A DNA stretch of 46,760 nucleotides, from positions 1 to 46,760 of the forward strand of contig CADASK010000031.1 in the NCBI GenBank assembly GCA_902790495.1, read 5' to 3'. Below the pieces are notes generated by a model that saw only the letters and a list, made by a program, of their open reading frames with translations, made no database searches and was not told the origin of the DNA. Below are positions 33,015-41,073 of this stretch, one piece after another. The translations under genes were made by a program, and so were the position numbers. How positions within the stretch are numbered: position 1 is the stretch's first letter; every line of letters begins with the position of its first letter. This stretch comes from an uncultured Eubacteriales bacterium. Lineage in GTDB: Bacteria > Bacillota > Clostridia > Christensenellales > Aristaeellaceae.

Positions 33015-33868
33015 GCGCGCGCCTCCTTCCAGAGCTGCGCCAGATGCTCGCGAAGCTCGTCCTGCAGGTAGAGATCCTCCGGCAGCGGCACGCCGCGGGC
33101 GATCAGCGCCTGGCACAGCTTGGCCGCCTCCGGGATGTCCAGACCGGCCTCCGCCATCAGCTCACGCTGCTTAAACACCTCGCGGGGCGCGCCCTGGGTG
33201 GCCAAACGGCCGTGGCTGAGCACAACCATGCGCGTTGCGAGGGAGGCGACGTCCTCCATGCTGTGGCTGACCATGACGACCGTGGTGCCCTCGCGGTGCA
33301 GCTCGCGTACCATGCCGAGGATGCGGTCGCGGCCGCGGGGGTCCAGGCCGGCGGTGGGCTCGTCCAGCACGAGCACCTTGGGCTCCATGGCCAGCACACC
33401 GGCGATGGCGACGCGGCGCATCTGTCCGCCGGAGAGCTCGAAGGGGCTTCGCTCGACCAGCTTGTCGTAGTTCAGGTGCACGTGCTCCATGGCGCGGCGG
33501 ACCCGGCGGTCCACCTCGTCCGCGCTCAGACCCTGGTTTTTCGGGCCGAAGGCGATGTCCTTGGCCACGGTCTCCTCAAAGAGCTGGTACTCGGGGTACT
33601 GGAACACCAGGCCGACCTTCTGCCTCAGCTCGCGGCGGTTGATGCCCTCTCCGTTGATGTCCTGGCCGTCCAGCAGCACCTGGCCGGAGGTGGGCTTCAG
33701 AAGGCCGTTGAGGTGCTGCACGAGGGTCGACTTGCCGCAACCCGTGTGGCCGACGAGGGCGACAAACTCGCCGTCCTCGATGGTCAGGCTGATGTCGTCC
33801 AGCGCGGTGGCCTGGAAGGCCGAGCCGGCGGAATAGGTGTAGGTCACATGCTTCAGTTCGAGGGACAT
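33011..33868 (-). CDS. ecfA2: ECF transporter ATPase EcfA2 (EcfA')
   Basis: The protein has 285 residues. ABC motifs: Walker A VGHTGCGKSTL (about 39-49), Q-loop VFQYPEYQLFEETVAKDIAF, signature LSGGQMRR, Walker B VLVLDEPTAGLDP, and the His switch VSHSMED. The YPEYQLF(E/D)ETV Q-loop region is typical of EcfA2. The C-terminal extension (about 225-285) is that of ECF ATPases. It starts within the last 16 bases of ecfA1 and overlaps ecfT by 4 bases, so the three subunits are translationally coupled. It heterodimerises with EcfA1 under EcfT on the cytosolic side. Confidence 0.97.
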   Translation of the reverse strand: MSLELKHVTYTYSAGSAFQATALDDISLTIEDGEFVALVGHTGCGKSTLVQHLNGLLKPTSGQVLLDGQDINGEGINRRELRQKVGLVFQYPEYQLFEETVAKDIAFGPKNQGLSADEVDRRVRRAMEHVHLNYDKLVERSPFELSGGQMRRVAIAGVLAMEPKVLVLDEPTAGLDPRGRDRILGMVRELHREGTTVVMVSHSMEDVASLATRMVVLSHGRLATQGAPREVFKQRELMAEAGLDIPEAAKLCQALIARGVPLPEDLYLQDELREHLAQLWKEARA

Positions 33869-34701
33869 AGCAGCCGGCTCACCTCCTCCGCCATCTCGTC
33901 CACGGTCAGAATGCCCTCGCTCAGCGGCATCCCGTCCCCGCGCAGCTCATGGGCCAGGCTGGTCATGCGGGGCACGTCCAGGTGCAATTCGCGCATCCGC
34001 TCCACCTGGGAGAAGATCTCACGGGGTTTGCCCTGCAGCACGATCTCCCCGTCGGAGACCACGATGACCCGGTCGGCCTGCACGGCCTCCTCCATGTAGT
34101 GGGTGATCCAGACCACCGTGATGCCGCTTTCGCGGTTGAGGCGCTGCACCGTGGTGAGCACCTGACGGCGGCCCTTGGGGTCGAGCATGGCCGTGGCCTC
34201 GTCCGCGATGATGCAGCTGGGCTCCATGGCGAGGATGCCCGCGATGGCGACGCGCTGCTTCTGGCCGCCGGAGAGCATGTGCGGGGCGCTCTCCGCGTGC
34301 TTGGTCATGTTGACGGTCTCCAGGGCCTGGTCGACACGGCGCACCATCTCGTCGTGGGGGACGCCCAGGTTCTCCAGGCCAAAGGCCACGTCCTCGCGCA
34401 CGATGGTCGCGACGATCTGGTTGTCGGGGTTCTGGAAGATCATACCGGCCCTGGAGCGGATGTCCCAGAGCCTGTCCTCGTCGGCCGTATCCATGCCGCA
34501 GACGAACACCCGGCCTTCCGTGGGAAGATAAAGGGCGTTGAGCAGCTTGGCCAGGGTGGATTTGCCCGATCCGTTGTGGCCGAGGACAGCCACAAACTCG
34601 CCGGGCTTCACCTTCATATCGATATGCTTCAGCGCCGGCGAGGGATTGTCCTCATAGGCGTAGGACACCTGCTCCACGCTCAGCAGTTCAGACGAAGCCA
34701 T
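33853..34701 (-). CDS. ecfA1: ECF transporter ATPase EcfA1 (EcfA)
   Basis: The protein has 282 residues. ATG 34701 lies 7 nt after GGAGG; an adjacent ATG at 34704 (4 nt) is the alternative. ABC motifs: Walker A LGHNGSGKSTLAKLLNALYL, Q-loop IFQNPDNQIVATIVREDVAF (the QNPDNQ form typical of EcfA1), signature [14 protein letters not shown], Walker B CIIADEATAMLDP, H-switch WITHYMEE. It is the first gene of ecfA1-ecfA2-ecfT-truA, with a promoter at 34739-34767. It provides ATP-driven uptake of vitamins or metals together with separate S components. Confidence 0.97.
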   Translation of the reverse strand: MASSELLSVEQVSYAYEDNPSPALKHIDMKVKPGEFVAVLGHNGSGKSTLAKLLNALYLPTEGRVFVCGMDTADEDRLWDIRSRAGMIFQNPDNQIVATIVREDVAFGLENLGVPHDEMVRRVDQALETVNMTKHAESAPHMLSGGQKQRVAIAGILAMEPSCIIADEATAMLDPKGRRQVLTTVQRLNRESGITVVWITHYMEEAVQADRVIVVSDGEIVLQGKPREIFSQVERMRELHLDVPRMTSLAHELRGDGMPLSEGILTVDEMAEEVSRLLCPSN

Positions 34702-34738
34702 CATGTCACCTCCGATTAAATACGCACAAACCGCAGAC

Positions 34739-34767
34739 ATTGTAACACATCGGTGCAGGCGGCGCAA
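34739..34767 (-). promoter_or_regulatory. Sigma-A promoter of the ecfA1 operon
   Basis: On the minus strand: -35 TTGCGC (34767-34762), a 17-nt spacer, -10 TACAAT (34744-34739), about 38 bases before the start codon. The -35 is weak. Confidence 0.6.
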
Positions 34768-34812
34768 GGTGGGATTCGGCGCGGTTTCGGCGTGAATTTT
34801 ACAATTCCGGCA

Positions 34813-34841
34813 TTGAAAAGCCTTGGGAGTCGTGTTATACT
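34813..34841 (+). promoter_or_regulatory. Sigma-A promoter of the phosphofructokinase gene
   Basis: -35 TTGAAA (34813-34818), a 17-nt spacer, -10 TATACT (34836-34841), about 49 bases before the ATG. Confidence 0.75.
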
Positions 34842-34889
34842 TTTTCTATCTTGACGCAAGACTCCCGACCTGTAAGGAGGAACGGTTCC

Positions 34890-35966
34890 ATGAAAAGGCG
34901 TATCGGTATTCTGACCAGCGGCGGCGACTGCCCCGGCCTGAACGCAGCCATCCGCGGCGTGACCCGCGCGGCCTATGAGATGTTCGACGCGGAGATCATC
35001 GGCATTCACGACGGCTACCGCGGCCTGATCGAGGGCGACTACTCGCTGATGACCCGCAGCCAGTTCTCCGGCATTCTGACCCTGGGCGGCACGATCCTGG
35101 GCACGGCCCGCACGCCCTTCCGCAACATGCGCGTGATCGGCGAGGACAAGATCGACAAGGTCGCCGCGATGAAGAAGACCTACAAGGAGCTGAAGCTGGA
35201 TTGCCTGGTGACCCTGGGCGGCAACGGCACCCATAAGACCGCGAACCTGCTCAGCGAGGAAGGCCTCAACGTGATCGGCCTGCCGAAGACCATCGACAAC
35301 GACCTGTACGGCACCGACTTCACCTTTGGCTTTCACACCGCCATGGACATCGCCACCGGCGTCATCGACCGCATCCACACCACCGCCGCCTCCCACGGCC
35401 GCACCATGGTCATCGAGATCATGGGCAACAAGGCCGGCTGGCTGACGCTGTATTCCGGCGTGGCCGGCGGCGCGGACGTGATCCTGATCCCCGAAATCCC
35501 CTACGAGATCGAGGAGGTCGCCAAGGTCGTCGAGAAGCGCGCGAAGAACAACAAGGGCTTCACCATCATCGCCGTGGCCGAGGGCGCGATGAACCGCAAG
35601 GAAGCCAAGATGAAGAAGAAGGAGCGCGAGGCCAAGCGCGCCGCCGAGCACTATTCCGCGGCGGCCGACGTCGCGTCACAGCTCTCCGAGATGGTGGGCG
35701 TGGAGGCCCGCGCCGTGGTGCCGGGTCACATCCAGCGCGGCGGCAGCCCCAGCGCCTATGACCGCGTGCTGTCCACCCAGTTCGGCGTGCACGCCGCGGA
35801 GCTGATCCGCGACGAGTGCTACGGCGTGACCGTGGCTCTGAAGGGCAACCAGATCACCCACAACGCCCTGAAGGACATCGCCGGCGTGCCGAAGCTCGTC
35901 CCGACGGACGACCAGATGGTCAGCATCGCCCGCGATATGGGCATCTCCTTCGGCGAAAAGGAATAA
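34890..35966 (+). CDS. 6-phosphofructokinase (PfkA superfamily, phosphoryl donor uncertain)
   Basis: The protein has 358 residues. ATG 34890 follows AAGGAGG. Motifs: ILTSGGDCPGLNAAIRG (8-23), ILTLGGTILGTAR, TLGGNGTHKTANL (109-119), GLPKTIDNDLYGTDFTFGF (130-148) with the catalytic Asp136, EIMGNKAGWLTL, and the late GHIQRGGSPSAYDR. In PFKs, Gly113 in GGxG points to ATP use, while Lys133 before TIDND is the residue of PPi-dependent and mixed-clade enzymes; Asn112 replaces the usual Asp. The mixed group III (ATP or PPi) is therefore most likely. It commits fructose-6-phosphate to glycolysis. It stands alone with its own promoter and terminator. Confidence 0.93.
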   Translation: MKRRIGILTSGGDCPGLNAAIRGVTRAAYEMFDAEIIGIHDGYRGLIEGDYSLMTRSQFSGILTLGGTILGTARTPFRNMRVIGEDKIDKVAAMKKTYKELKLDCLVTLGGNGTHKTANLLSEEGLNVIGLPKTIDNDLYGTDFTFGFHTAMDIATGVIDRIHTTAASHGRTMVIEIMGNKAGWLTLYSGVAGGADVILIPEIPYEIEEVAKVVEKRAKNNKGFTIIAVAEGAMNRKEAKMKKKEREAKRAAEHYSAAADVASQLSEMVGVEARAVVPGHIQRGGSPSAYDRVLSTQFGVHAAELIRDECYGVTVALKGNQITHNALKDIAGVPKLVPTDDQMVSIARDMGISFGEKE

Positions 35967-35983
35967 GCCACACTTGGTGTTTG

Positions 35984-36012
35984 ACCGCCCGTGCTTGTCA
36001 CGGGCGGTTTTA
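35984..36012 (+). terminator. Intrinsic terminator of the phosphofructokinase gene
   Basis: ACCGCCCGTG (35984-35993) pairs perfectly with CACGGGCGGT (35999-36008) around CTTGT, followed by TTTTATG. Confidence 0.88.
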
Positions 36013-36060
36013 TGCTACGCAATTATTGAATGGTTTTAAAAAGCTCAATTATAAGGCGAC

Positions 36061-36119
36061 GGGCGAAGGGGTGCAGGGGGCGATCGCAAAGCCCCCTGCC
36101 CGCGCCCGCAGGCGCGGAA
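36061..36119 (+). repeat. Double-hairpin repeat, copy 9
   Basis: GGGCGAAGG, stem 1 TGCAGGGGGC / GCCCCCTGC around GATCGCAAA, stem 2 CCGCGCC / GGCGCGG around CGCA, ending GGAATAC. It lies between two converging terminators. It is nearly identical to copy 5. Confidence 0.9.
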
Positions 36120-36146
36120 TACTCTGTGTTCAGAGAAATAAAACAG

Positions 36147-36178
36147 CAGAAAAAACCGTCCCCCGAAGGAGACGGTTT
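36147..36178 (-). terminator. Intrinsic terminator of gpmA
   Basis: On the minus strand AAACCGTC (36178-36171) pairs with GACGGTTT (36160-36153), with inner TCC/GGG pairs and a TTCG-like loop, followed by a run of T. It lies about 20 bases after the gpmA stop. Confidence 0.82.
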
Positions 36179-36196
36179 CACCCGGAAAAACCAGAT

Positions 36197-36943
36197 TTAC
36201 TGCTTCTTGCCCTGGTTGGCGACAGCCTGCATCTTGGCGGCAATCGCGGCCTGGTCGCCCAGGTAGTAGTGGCCAAGCACCTTGAAATTGTCGTCAAACT
36301 CGTACACCAGCGGCACGCCGGTGGGGATGTTGACGCCGATGATCTCCTCGGGGCTCATGTTGTCCAGGTACTTCACCAGCGCGCGCAGGGAATTGCCGTG
36401 GGCGGCGATGATGACGCGCTTGCCCTCCGCCATGGCGGGCTTCACGGTGTCCTCAAAGAAGGGGATGACGCGCTCGATGGTGGTCTCCAGGCTCTCGTTG
36501 GCGGGCAGCAGGGCCGGATCCACGTCGCGGTACATCGCCTGCTTCAGGGCGCTGCGCTCGTCGTCGGGGCTCAGTTCCGGCGGCTTCACGTCGAAGGAGC
36601 GGCGCCAGATCTTCACCTGATCCTCGCCGTACTTCTCGGCGGTCTCAGCCTTGTTCAGGCCCTGCAGGGCGCCGTAGTGGCGCTCGTTGAGCTTCCAGGT
36701 CTTGATCACAGGCAGCCAGGCACGGTCCATCTCGTCCAGGATGTGGTTGAGGGTGTGGATGGCGCGCTTCAGGTAGGAAGTGTAGCAGATGTCAAAGTCA
36801 TAGCCCTCGGCTTTCAGCACGCGGCCGGCGGCCTTGGCTTCCTCGTGGCCCTTTTCGCTCAGGTCCACGTCGGTCCAGCCGGTAAACAGGTTCAGTTTGT
36901 TCCATTCGCTCTCGCCGTGGCGAACGAGCACCAGCTTCATCAT
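36197..36943 (-). CDS. gpmA: 2,3-bisphosphoglycerate-dependent phosphoglycerate mutase
   Basis: The protein has 248 residues, the normal length. ATG 36943 has AGGAGG 9 nt upstream; the next codon is also ATG. Histidine phosphatase fold: [12 protein letters not shown] (the phospho-His), [44 protein letters not shown] and [17 protein letters not shown] (second catalytic His) with the family's [15 protein letters not shown]. It interconverts 3- and 2-phosphoglycerate in glycolysis. It has a promoter (36983-37010) and a terminator and is monocistronic, facing the phosphofructokinase gene. Confidence 0.97.
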   Translation of the reverse strand: MMKLVLVRHGESEWNKLNLFTGWTDVDLSEKGHEEAKAAGRVLKAEGYDFDICYTSYLKRAIHTLNHILDEMDRAWLPVIKTWKLNERHYGALQGLNKAETAEKYGEDQVKIWRRSFDVKPPELSPDDERSALKQAMYRDVDPALLPANESLETTIERVIPFFEDTVKPAMAEGKRVIIAAHGNSLRALVKYLDNMSPEEIIGVNIPTGVPLVYEFDDNFKVLGHYYLGDQAAIAAKMQAVANQGKKQ

Positions 36944-36982
36944 GGGAAAACGCCTCCTGTCTCGATAGTGGTTTCCGCCCAT

Positions 36983-37010
36983 AGTCTACCACAAAGGCGG
37001 GAGAAGTCAA
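36983..37010 (-). promoter_or_regulatory. Sigma-A promoter of gpmA
   Basis: On the minus strand: -35 TTGACT (37010-37005), a 16-nt spacer, -10 TAGACT (36988-36983), about 40 bases before the start. Confidence 0.68.
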
Positions 37011-37056
37011 GAACGCGGCGGAAATTCGCCATCGGCTTCATGGCGGAGGATGGGTC

Positions 37057-37623
37057 TCAGAACCTGAACACCACGCCGACAACGGCGGAGAGGGCGATCA
37101 GCAGGATCGGGTTCCACTTCAGCTTTCGCGCGAGGAAGAACAGGATCCCGGCCAGGACCAGGGCTTTCCAGACGAACAGATCCGCCAGGCTCCCGGACGC
37201 GGCGTAGGCGCTCAGGTTCACCAGGGCGACCTTCGCCACGTTCAGGCCCGCGGCGGTGATCATCGCGATGGAGGCCGGGCGCAGGCCGTAGAACGCACCC
37301 TCCACCAGCCGGTTCTGCCGGAACCTGGCCAGGAAGCGGGCGATGATCAGGATGATGACCACGGACGGCGCGGCTAGGGCGAGGCTGGCCAGGATGCCGC
37401 CGGGGATGCCGGCGGTGCGGAAGCCCGCGTAGGTGGACATGTTGATGCCGATGGCCCCGGGCGTGGATTCGGAGACCGCGATCATGTCGGCGATGTCCGC
37501 GTGGGAGAACCAGCCGGTGGCATCGCTCATCTCGTAGAGGAAGGGCAGGGTTGCCAGGCCGCCGCCCACGGAGAAGAGGCCAGTCTTGGCAAACTCAAAC
37601 ATCAGGCGCAGCAGGGTGTTCAC
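37057..37623 (-). CDS. Chromate-transporter-family half protein (second subunit)
   Basis: The protein has 188 residues. It is a short-chain CHR domain: LMFEFAKTGLFSVGGGLATL at the start is the GG(G)-containing CHR motif, followed by MIAVSESTPGAIGINMSTYAG with the PG motif, and four to six hydrophobic stretches. Short CHR proteins occur as gene pairs that together equal one long ChrA. It overlaps its partner upstream by 4 bases. Long ChrA exports chromate in exchange for other anions; the role of the short pairs in gut anaerobes is not established, so transport of another anion is possible. Confidence 0.88.
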   Translation of the reverse strand: MNTLLRLMFEFAKTGLFSVGGGLATLPFLYEMSDATGWFSHADIADMIAVSESTPGAIGINMSTYAGFRTAGIPGGILASLALAAPSVVIILIIARFLARFRQNRLVEGAFYGLRPASIAMITAAGLNVAKVALVNLSAYAASGSLADLFVWKALVLAGILFFLARKLKWNPILLIALSAVVGVVFRF

Positions 37624-38198
37624 TTCACGTCACCCGCCTTTCCGCTCCGGCGGTTTTTCGCGCCGGAGGCGAGGATGCCCGCCGCACCGGCCAGCAGCAC
37701 CAGCACGGCTGCTGGCACCTTGACCGGCAGGACGCCGGCGAAGGCGTGCAGGGCGAACACGATCAGGTAGAGCCCCAGGGTGAAGGGGTCGACCACCGAC
37801 TTCTTCCACAAGCGCAGCACGGCCTGGAGGATCAGCACACACACGCAAACGCGGATGCCCGCGAAGGCGTGCTGTACCAGCTCCAGCTGGGCGAAGTTCT
37901 GCAGAAACGCGGCGATCGCCAGGATGATGGCGATGGGCCCGGTCAGAAAGCCGCAGGTGGCCAGCAGGGCGCCGGCGATGCCGTGGCGCTTTTCACCGAT
38001 GAAGGTGGAGACGTTCAGCGCGATGATGCCCGGCGTGCACTGGCCGATGGAGAAGTAGTCGCGCAGGTCATCCATGGTGGTCCAGCCGCGCTTGTCCACC
38101 AGCTCGCGCTCAAGGATCGGCAGCATGGCGTAGCCGCCGCCGAAGGTGACACAGCCGATCTGGACGAAGGTCCAGTACAGCTCGAAAAGATCCCTCAC
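37620..38198 (-). CDS. Chromate-transporter-family half protein (first subunit)
   Basis: The protein has 192 residues. It starts with GTG at 38198, 8 nt after AGGAGG. CHR motif: WTFVQIGCVTFGGGYAMLPI near the N-terminus, then YFSIGQCTPGIIALNVSTFI (the PG motif). Membrane stretches follow (GFLTGPIAIILAIAAF, FTLGLYLIVFALHAF, AAVLVLLAGAAGILA). It forms a split ChrA with the next gene, to which it is coupled by a 4-base overlap. The promoter has a consensus -10. Confidence 0.88.
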   Translation of the reverse strand: MRDLFELYWTFVQIGCVTFGGGYAMLPILERELVDKRGWTTMDDLRDYFSIGQCTPGIIALNVSTFIGEKRHGIAGALLATCGFLTGPIAIILAIAAFLQNFAQLELVQHAFAGIRVCVCVLILQAVLRLWKKSVVDPFTLGLYLIVFALHAFAGVLPVKVPAAVLVLLAGAAGILASGAKNRRSGKAGDVK

Positions 38199-38235
38199 AG
38201 AAAAACCTCCTGTTCTTTCAACTATACAAGCTACT

Positions 38236-38265
38236 ATTATAGCAAACGAGGGCGAAGGGTGACAA
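38236..38265 (-). promoter_or_regulatory. Sigma-A promoter of the split chromate-type transporter
   Basis: On the minus strand: -35 TTGTCA (38265-38260), an 18-nt spacer, -10 TATAAT (38241-38236), about 40 bases before the GTG. Confidence 0.7.
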
Positions 38266-38306
38266 GCGAATTCGCGGAAAAATCGTAATGGTAAATTATG
38301 GAATTC

Positions 38307-39053
38307 TTACAACTGTCTGGCAAGGACGCGGCGCAGGAACTCCTGCGTGCGGGGCTGCTCGGGGTGGCTGAAGAGTTGCTGCGGGGGCGCGTCCTCCACG
38401 ATCAGGCCACCGTCCATGAACAGCACCCGGCTGGCCACGTCGCGGGCAAAGCTCATCTCGTGGGTCACGATCAGCATGGTCATGCCCGCGGAGGCCAGGG
38501 CCTGCATGACGTTCAGCACCTCGCCGACCATCTCGGGGTCCAAGGCGCTGGTCGGCTCGTCGAACAGGAGGATCTCCGGCTCCATGCACAGGGCGCGGGC
38601 GATGGCGACGCGCTGCTTCTGTCCGCCGGAGAGCTGGGACGGGCGGGCGGCGCGGTAGGCGTCCATGCCGACGCGGCTGAGGTAGGTGAGGGCCCGCTCC
38701 TCGGCCTCGGCGCGCTTGCGGCCCAGCACCTGCATCTGGCCGAGCACGCAGTTTTCCAGCACGTTGTGATTGCCGAACAGGTTGAAGGACTGGAACACCA
38801 TTCCGACCTTGCTGTTGTAGAGGGTGCGCTTCCACTGGGTGGCGGCGTTTTTGCCGTGGTAGAGGATCTCGCCGCCGGTGGGCTCCTCCAGGAAGTTGAT
38901 GCAGCGCAGCAGCGTGCTCTTGCCGGAGCCGGAGGAGCCGATGACGCAGATCACGTCCCCCTTGCTGACGGAGAAGCTGATATCGCGCAGCACGGCGTGG
39001 TCGCCGAAGCTCTTTTCCAGGTGCCGGATCTCTAAAATCTTCTCGTCGCTCAT
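38307..39053 (-). CDS. Amino-acid (probably lysine) ABC transporter ATP-binding protein
   Basis: The protein has 248 residues and belongs to the polar amino-acid family (GlnQ/HisP type). Walker [21 protein letters not shown] with the CINFLE continuation typical of the family, Q-loop [18 protein letters not shown], signature [15 protein letters not shown], Walker [16 protein letters not shown]-switch [12 protein letters not shown]. It overlaps the permease by 4 bases. Its substrate is inferred from the lysine riboswitch in front of the binding-protein gene; without that, only polar amino acid could be said. Confidence 0.93.
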   Translation of the reverse strand: MSDEKILEIRHLEKSFGDHAVLRDISFSVSKGDVICVIGSSGSGKSTLLRCINFLEEPTGGEILYHGKNAATQWKRTLYNSKVGMVFQSFNLFGNHNVLENCVLGQMQVLGRKRAEAEERALTYLSRVGMDAYRAARPSQLSGGQKQRVAIARALCMEPEILLFDEPTSALDPEMVGEVLNVMQALASAGMTMLIVTHEMSFARDVASRVLFMDGGLIVEDAPPQQLFSHPEQPRTQEFLRRVLARQL

Positions 39054-39844
39054 GCTGTCGCCTCCTCATCCTCGGTCACGGTGATGCTCGCGTGGCTGTC
39101 GCTCTGGGAGCCGTAGATGGTGTAGTTCTTGCTGCCGTCCATCTTCCGCTCGAGCAGCCGCAAGAGGCGCGTCACAGTGAAGGTCAGCACGAGGTAGATG
39201 CAAGCGATGATGAAGAAGGACTCAAAGTACCGCCCGTAGTTGCCGGCGGCGCTCTTGCCGGTGAAGTAGAGCTCGCTGAGGGAGATCACGTTCAGCACGC
39301 TGGAGTCCTTGATGTTGACGACGAACTCGTTGCCGATGGAGGGCATGATGTTGCGCACGGCCTGGGGGAGCACCACGTGCACCATGGCCTGCCAGTGGGT
39401 CATGCCGATGGCGGTGGCAGCCTCCTTCTGACCCTTGTCCACGCTGATGATGCCGCCGCGGATGATCTCGGCCATGTACGCGCCGGTGTTGATGGACACG
39501 ATGAAGATGGCCGCGGGCAGCACGGGCGTGCCGCGGGCGATGAGGCCGATCATCATGGAGCCGTAGTAGATGACCATGGCCTGCACGATCATGGGCGTGC
39601 CGCGGAACACCTCAATATAGACATTGAGCAGGAAGTGGACGCAGCGCAGCGGGAGCTGCCTGTACCACTTGCCGCGGGGCAGGGGAATCGTGCGCACGAT
39701 GGCGACGAGCAGACCGATGACAAAGCCGATGATGGTGCCGCTGAGGGCCACGAGCAGGGTGACGCCGGTTCCCTGCAGGAAGAGCTGTCCATAGCGCTCC
39801 AGCAGAAAGGAAACCCAGCCGAAAAAGGACGTTGGTACGTTCAT
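39050..39844 (-). CDS. Amino-acid (probably lysine) ABC transporter permease
   Basis: The protein has 264 residues and belongs to the HisMQ/GlnP type. The first helices carry [20 protein letters not shown] and [20 protein letters not shown]; the family signature [18 protein letters not shown] follows; the EAA loop is [26 protein letters not shown]. The C-terminus has an unusual hydrophilic tail of about 35 residues ([20 protein letters not shown]). Only one permease gene is present, so it would act as a homodimer. It is separated from the binding-protein gene by 327 bases with two repeat elements and a hairpin. Confidence 0.93.
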   Translation of the reverse strand: MNVPTSFFGWVSFLLERYGQLFLQGTGVTLLVALSGTIIGFVIGLLVAIVRTIPLPRGKWYRQLPLRCVHFLLNVYIEVFRGTPMIVQAMVIYYGSMMIGLIARGTPVLPAAIFIVSINTGAYMAEIIRGGIISVDKGQKEAATAIGMTHWQAMVHVVLPQAVRNIMPSIGNEFVVNIKDSSVLNVISLSELYFTGKSAAGNYGRYFESFFIIACIYLVLTFTVTRLLRLLERKMDGSKNYTIYGSQSDSHASITVTEDEEATA

Positions 39845-39883
39845 GTGCGCTCCTTCTGGAATGATACTTCATGAAGTGAGGAC

Positions 39884-39940
39884 GCGAAGGTTTGCAAAGG
39901 GCGATCGCAAAGCCCTTTGCCCGCGCCTGCAGGCGCGGAA
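39884..39940 (+). repeat. Double-hairpin repeat, copy 10
   Basis: GCGAAGG, stem 1 GCAAAGGGC / GCCCTTTGC around GATCGCAAA, stem 2 CCGCGCC / GGCGCGG around TGCA, ending GGAACCCC. It is the first of two copies in the gap between binding-protein and permease genes (39845-40171, no gene). Confidence 0.9.
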
Positions 39941-39962
39941 CCCCTGCAGCTGAAATATGACA

Positions 39963-40003
39963 AGGACACACCTGCTGTGCATCAGATGGAAGCAGGTGTG
40001 TCC
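39963..40003. terminator. Long hairpin between binding-protein and permease genes (possible attenuator)
   Basis: GGACACACCTGCT (39964-39976) pairs with AGCAGGTGTGTCC (39991-40003) over 13 bp. The minus-strand tail is TTGTCATATTT, a weak U-run, so partial termination or mRNA-end stabilisation is more likely than full stop. Confidence 0.5.
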
Positions 40004-40046
40004 GTTTCAAACCTTTCTCAAGAAGCCATCATACTTGAAAGACGGC

Positions 40047-40104
40047 GGGCGAAGGGTTGTCAGGGGCGATCGCAAAGCCCCTGACCCGCGCCCGCAGGCG
40101 CGGA
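40047..40104 (+). repeat. Double-hairpin repeat, copy 11
   Basis: GGGCGAAGG, stem 1 TCAGGGGC / GCCCCTGA around GATCGCAAA, stem 2 CCGCGCC / GGCGCGG around CGCA, ending GGAACCCC. It lies 67 bases after the binding-protein stop. Confidence 0.9.
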
Positions 40105-40171
40105 ACCCCTTGCTGCCAAGCAGGATTTCTACCTGAGAAAAGCATCAGCCGAGCGATGAAGCCGGCCAGGC

Positions 40172-40981
40172 TTATTCAGCCACCAGCGGCTGACGGGCGG
40201 TGGCATCCACCATGATCTGCACCCGCTCCTCCTCGCTGATGGAGGCCAGCGTCGCGTTGACGGAATCCTTGTAGGGGCTGTTGTACACAATGCCGATGGC
40301 GATGGCGGTGTCGCTCTCGTCGGCCTCGAAGCCCTTTCCCGCCTCAAAGGAGACATAGGTCAGGCCCTGGTTGGCCATCACGTCGGCCTCGGCGCCGGGA
40401 CGCTCGGCGATGTAGCCATCGATGGCGCCGCTGTTCAGGGCGACGATCATGGCCGGGAAGGTCTCGCGGGGGGTGTCATGGACGACGCCGGGGATCTGGT
40501 CGACCACGGTGTCGTGGAAGGTGTTCAGCTGGGCGCAGATCACGGCGCCGGAGAGGTCGGCCAGGGAGGCGGCGTTGGCATAGGCGCCGTCCTTGCGCAC
40601 CACGACCACCAGCTCGCTCTGATAGTAGTAGTCGGTGAAGTCAATGGTCATCTTCCGCTCGGCGGTGGGGCTCATGCCGGCGATGATCAGGTCGATGTTG
40701 CCGCTGTTCAGCGAGGGGATCAGGCCGTCCCAGTCGGTCTTGACGATCTCGAGATCCATGCCGAGGTCGGCGGCGATGCGCTTGGCGATCTGCACGTCAT
40801 AGCCGTCGGCGTAGCCGTTGTTGTCGGCGATGGGCGCGGTGAACTCGGTCTCGTTGACCTGCTGCCAGTTGTAAGGCGCGTAGCCGCACTCCATGCCGAC
40901 GCGCAGGGTGCCTTCGCCCAGGGCGGCGGTCAGGGCGGTCATCATCATGAGGGCGAGCAGGGCGCAGAGAAGCTTCTTCAT
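40172..40981 (-). CDS. Amino-acid ABC transporter substrate-binding protein (probably lysine)
   Basis: The protein has 269 residues. AAGGAGG precedes the ATG. The signal peptide is MKKLLCALLALMMMTALTAA; Cys6 is not in a lipobox position, so it looks like an ordinary secreted form, unusual for a Gram-positive binding protein. Family 3 solute-binding fold: LRVGMECGYAPYNWQQ, GYDVQIAKRIAADLGM, WDGLIPSLNSGNIDLIIAGM, SPTAERKMTIDFTDYYYQSE, then the second lobe with LNSGAIDGYIAERPGA and IGIVYNS. It is preceded by a complete lysine riboswitch, which indicates lysine as the main ligand (inference from regulation). Confidence 0.92.
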   Translation of the reverse strand: MKKLLCALLALMMMTALTAALGEGTLRVGMECGYAPYNWQQVNETEFTAPIADNNGYADGYDVQIAKRIAADLGMDLEIVKTDWDGLIPSLNSGNIDLIIAGMSPTAERKMTIDFTDYYYQSELVVVVRKDGAYANAASLADLSGAVICAQLNTFHDTVVDQIPGVVHDTPRETFPAMIVALNSGAIDGYIAERPGAEADVMANQGLTYVSFEAGKGFEADESDTAIAIGIVYNSPYKDSVNATLASISEEERVQIMVDATARQPLVAE

Positions 40982-41000
40982 GGGAATCCTCCTTCAGAAA

Positions 41001-41037
41001 ATAAAACAGATGAGCGGCCTGTGTGCGCCGTTCATCT
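41001..41037 (-). terminator. Riboswitch-controlled terminator upstream of the binding-protein gene
   Basis: On the minus strand AGATGA-A-CGGC (41037-41027) pairs with GCCG-C-TCATCT (41018-41008) and is followed by GTTTTATTTTC. It is placed between the lysine aptamer and the start codon, as in transcription-attenuation L-boxes. Confidence 0.8.
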
Positions 41038-41073
41038 CATCGGATCCGCCATTGAAGGAGGGGATCGAAGCCC

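Noticed and set aside
38246-38268. Partial repeat (GGGCGAAGGGTGACAAGCG) upstream of the chromate-type transporter
   Set aside because: Only the left 10 bases agree with the repeat; neither hairpin nor the GATCGCAAA core is present, and the sequence is explained as promoter spacer and -35.
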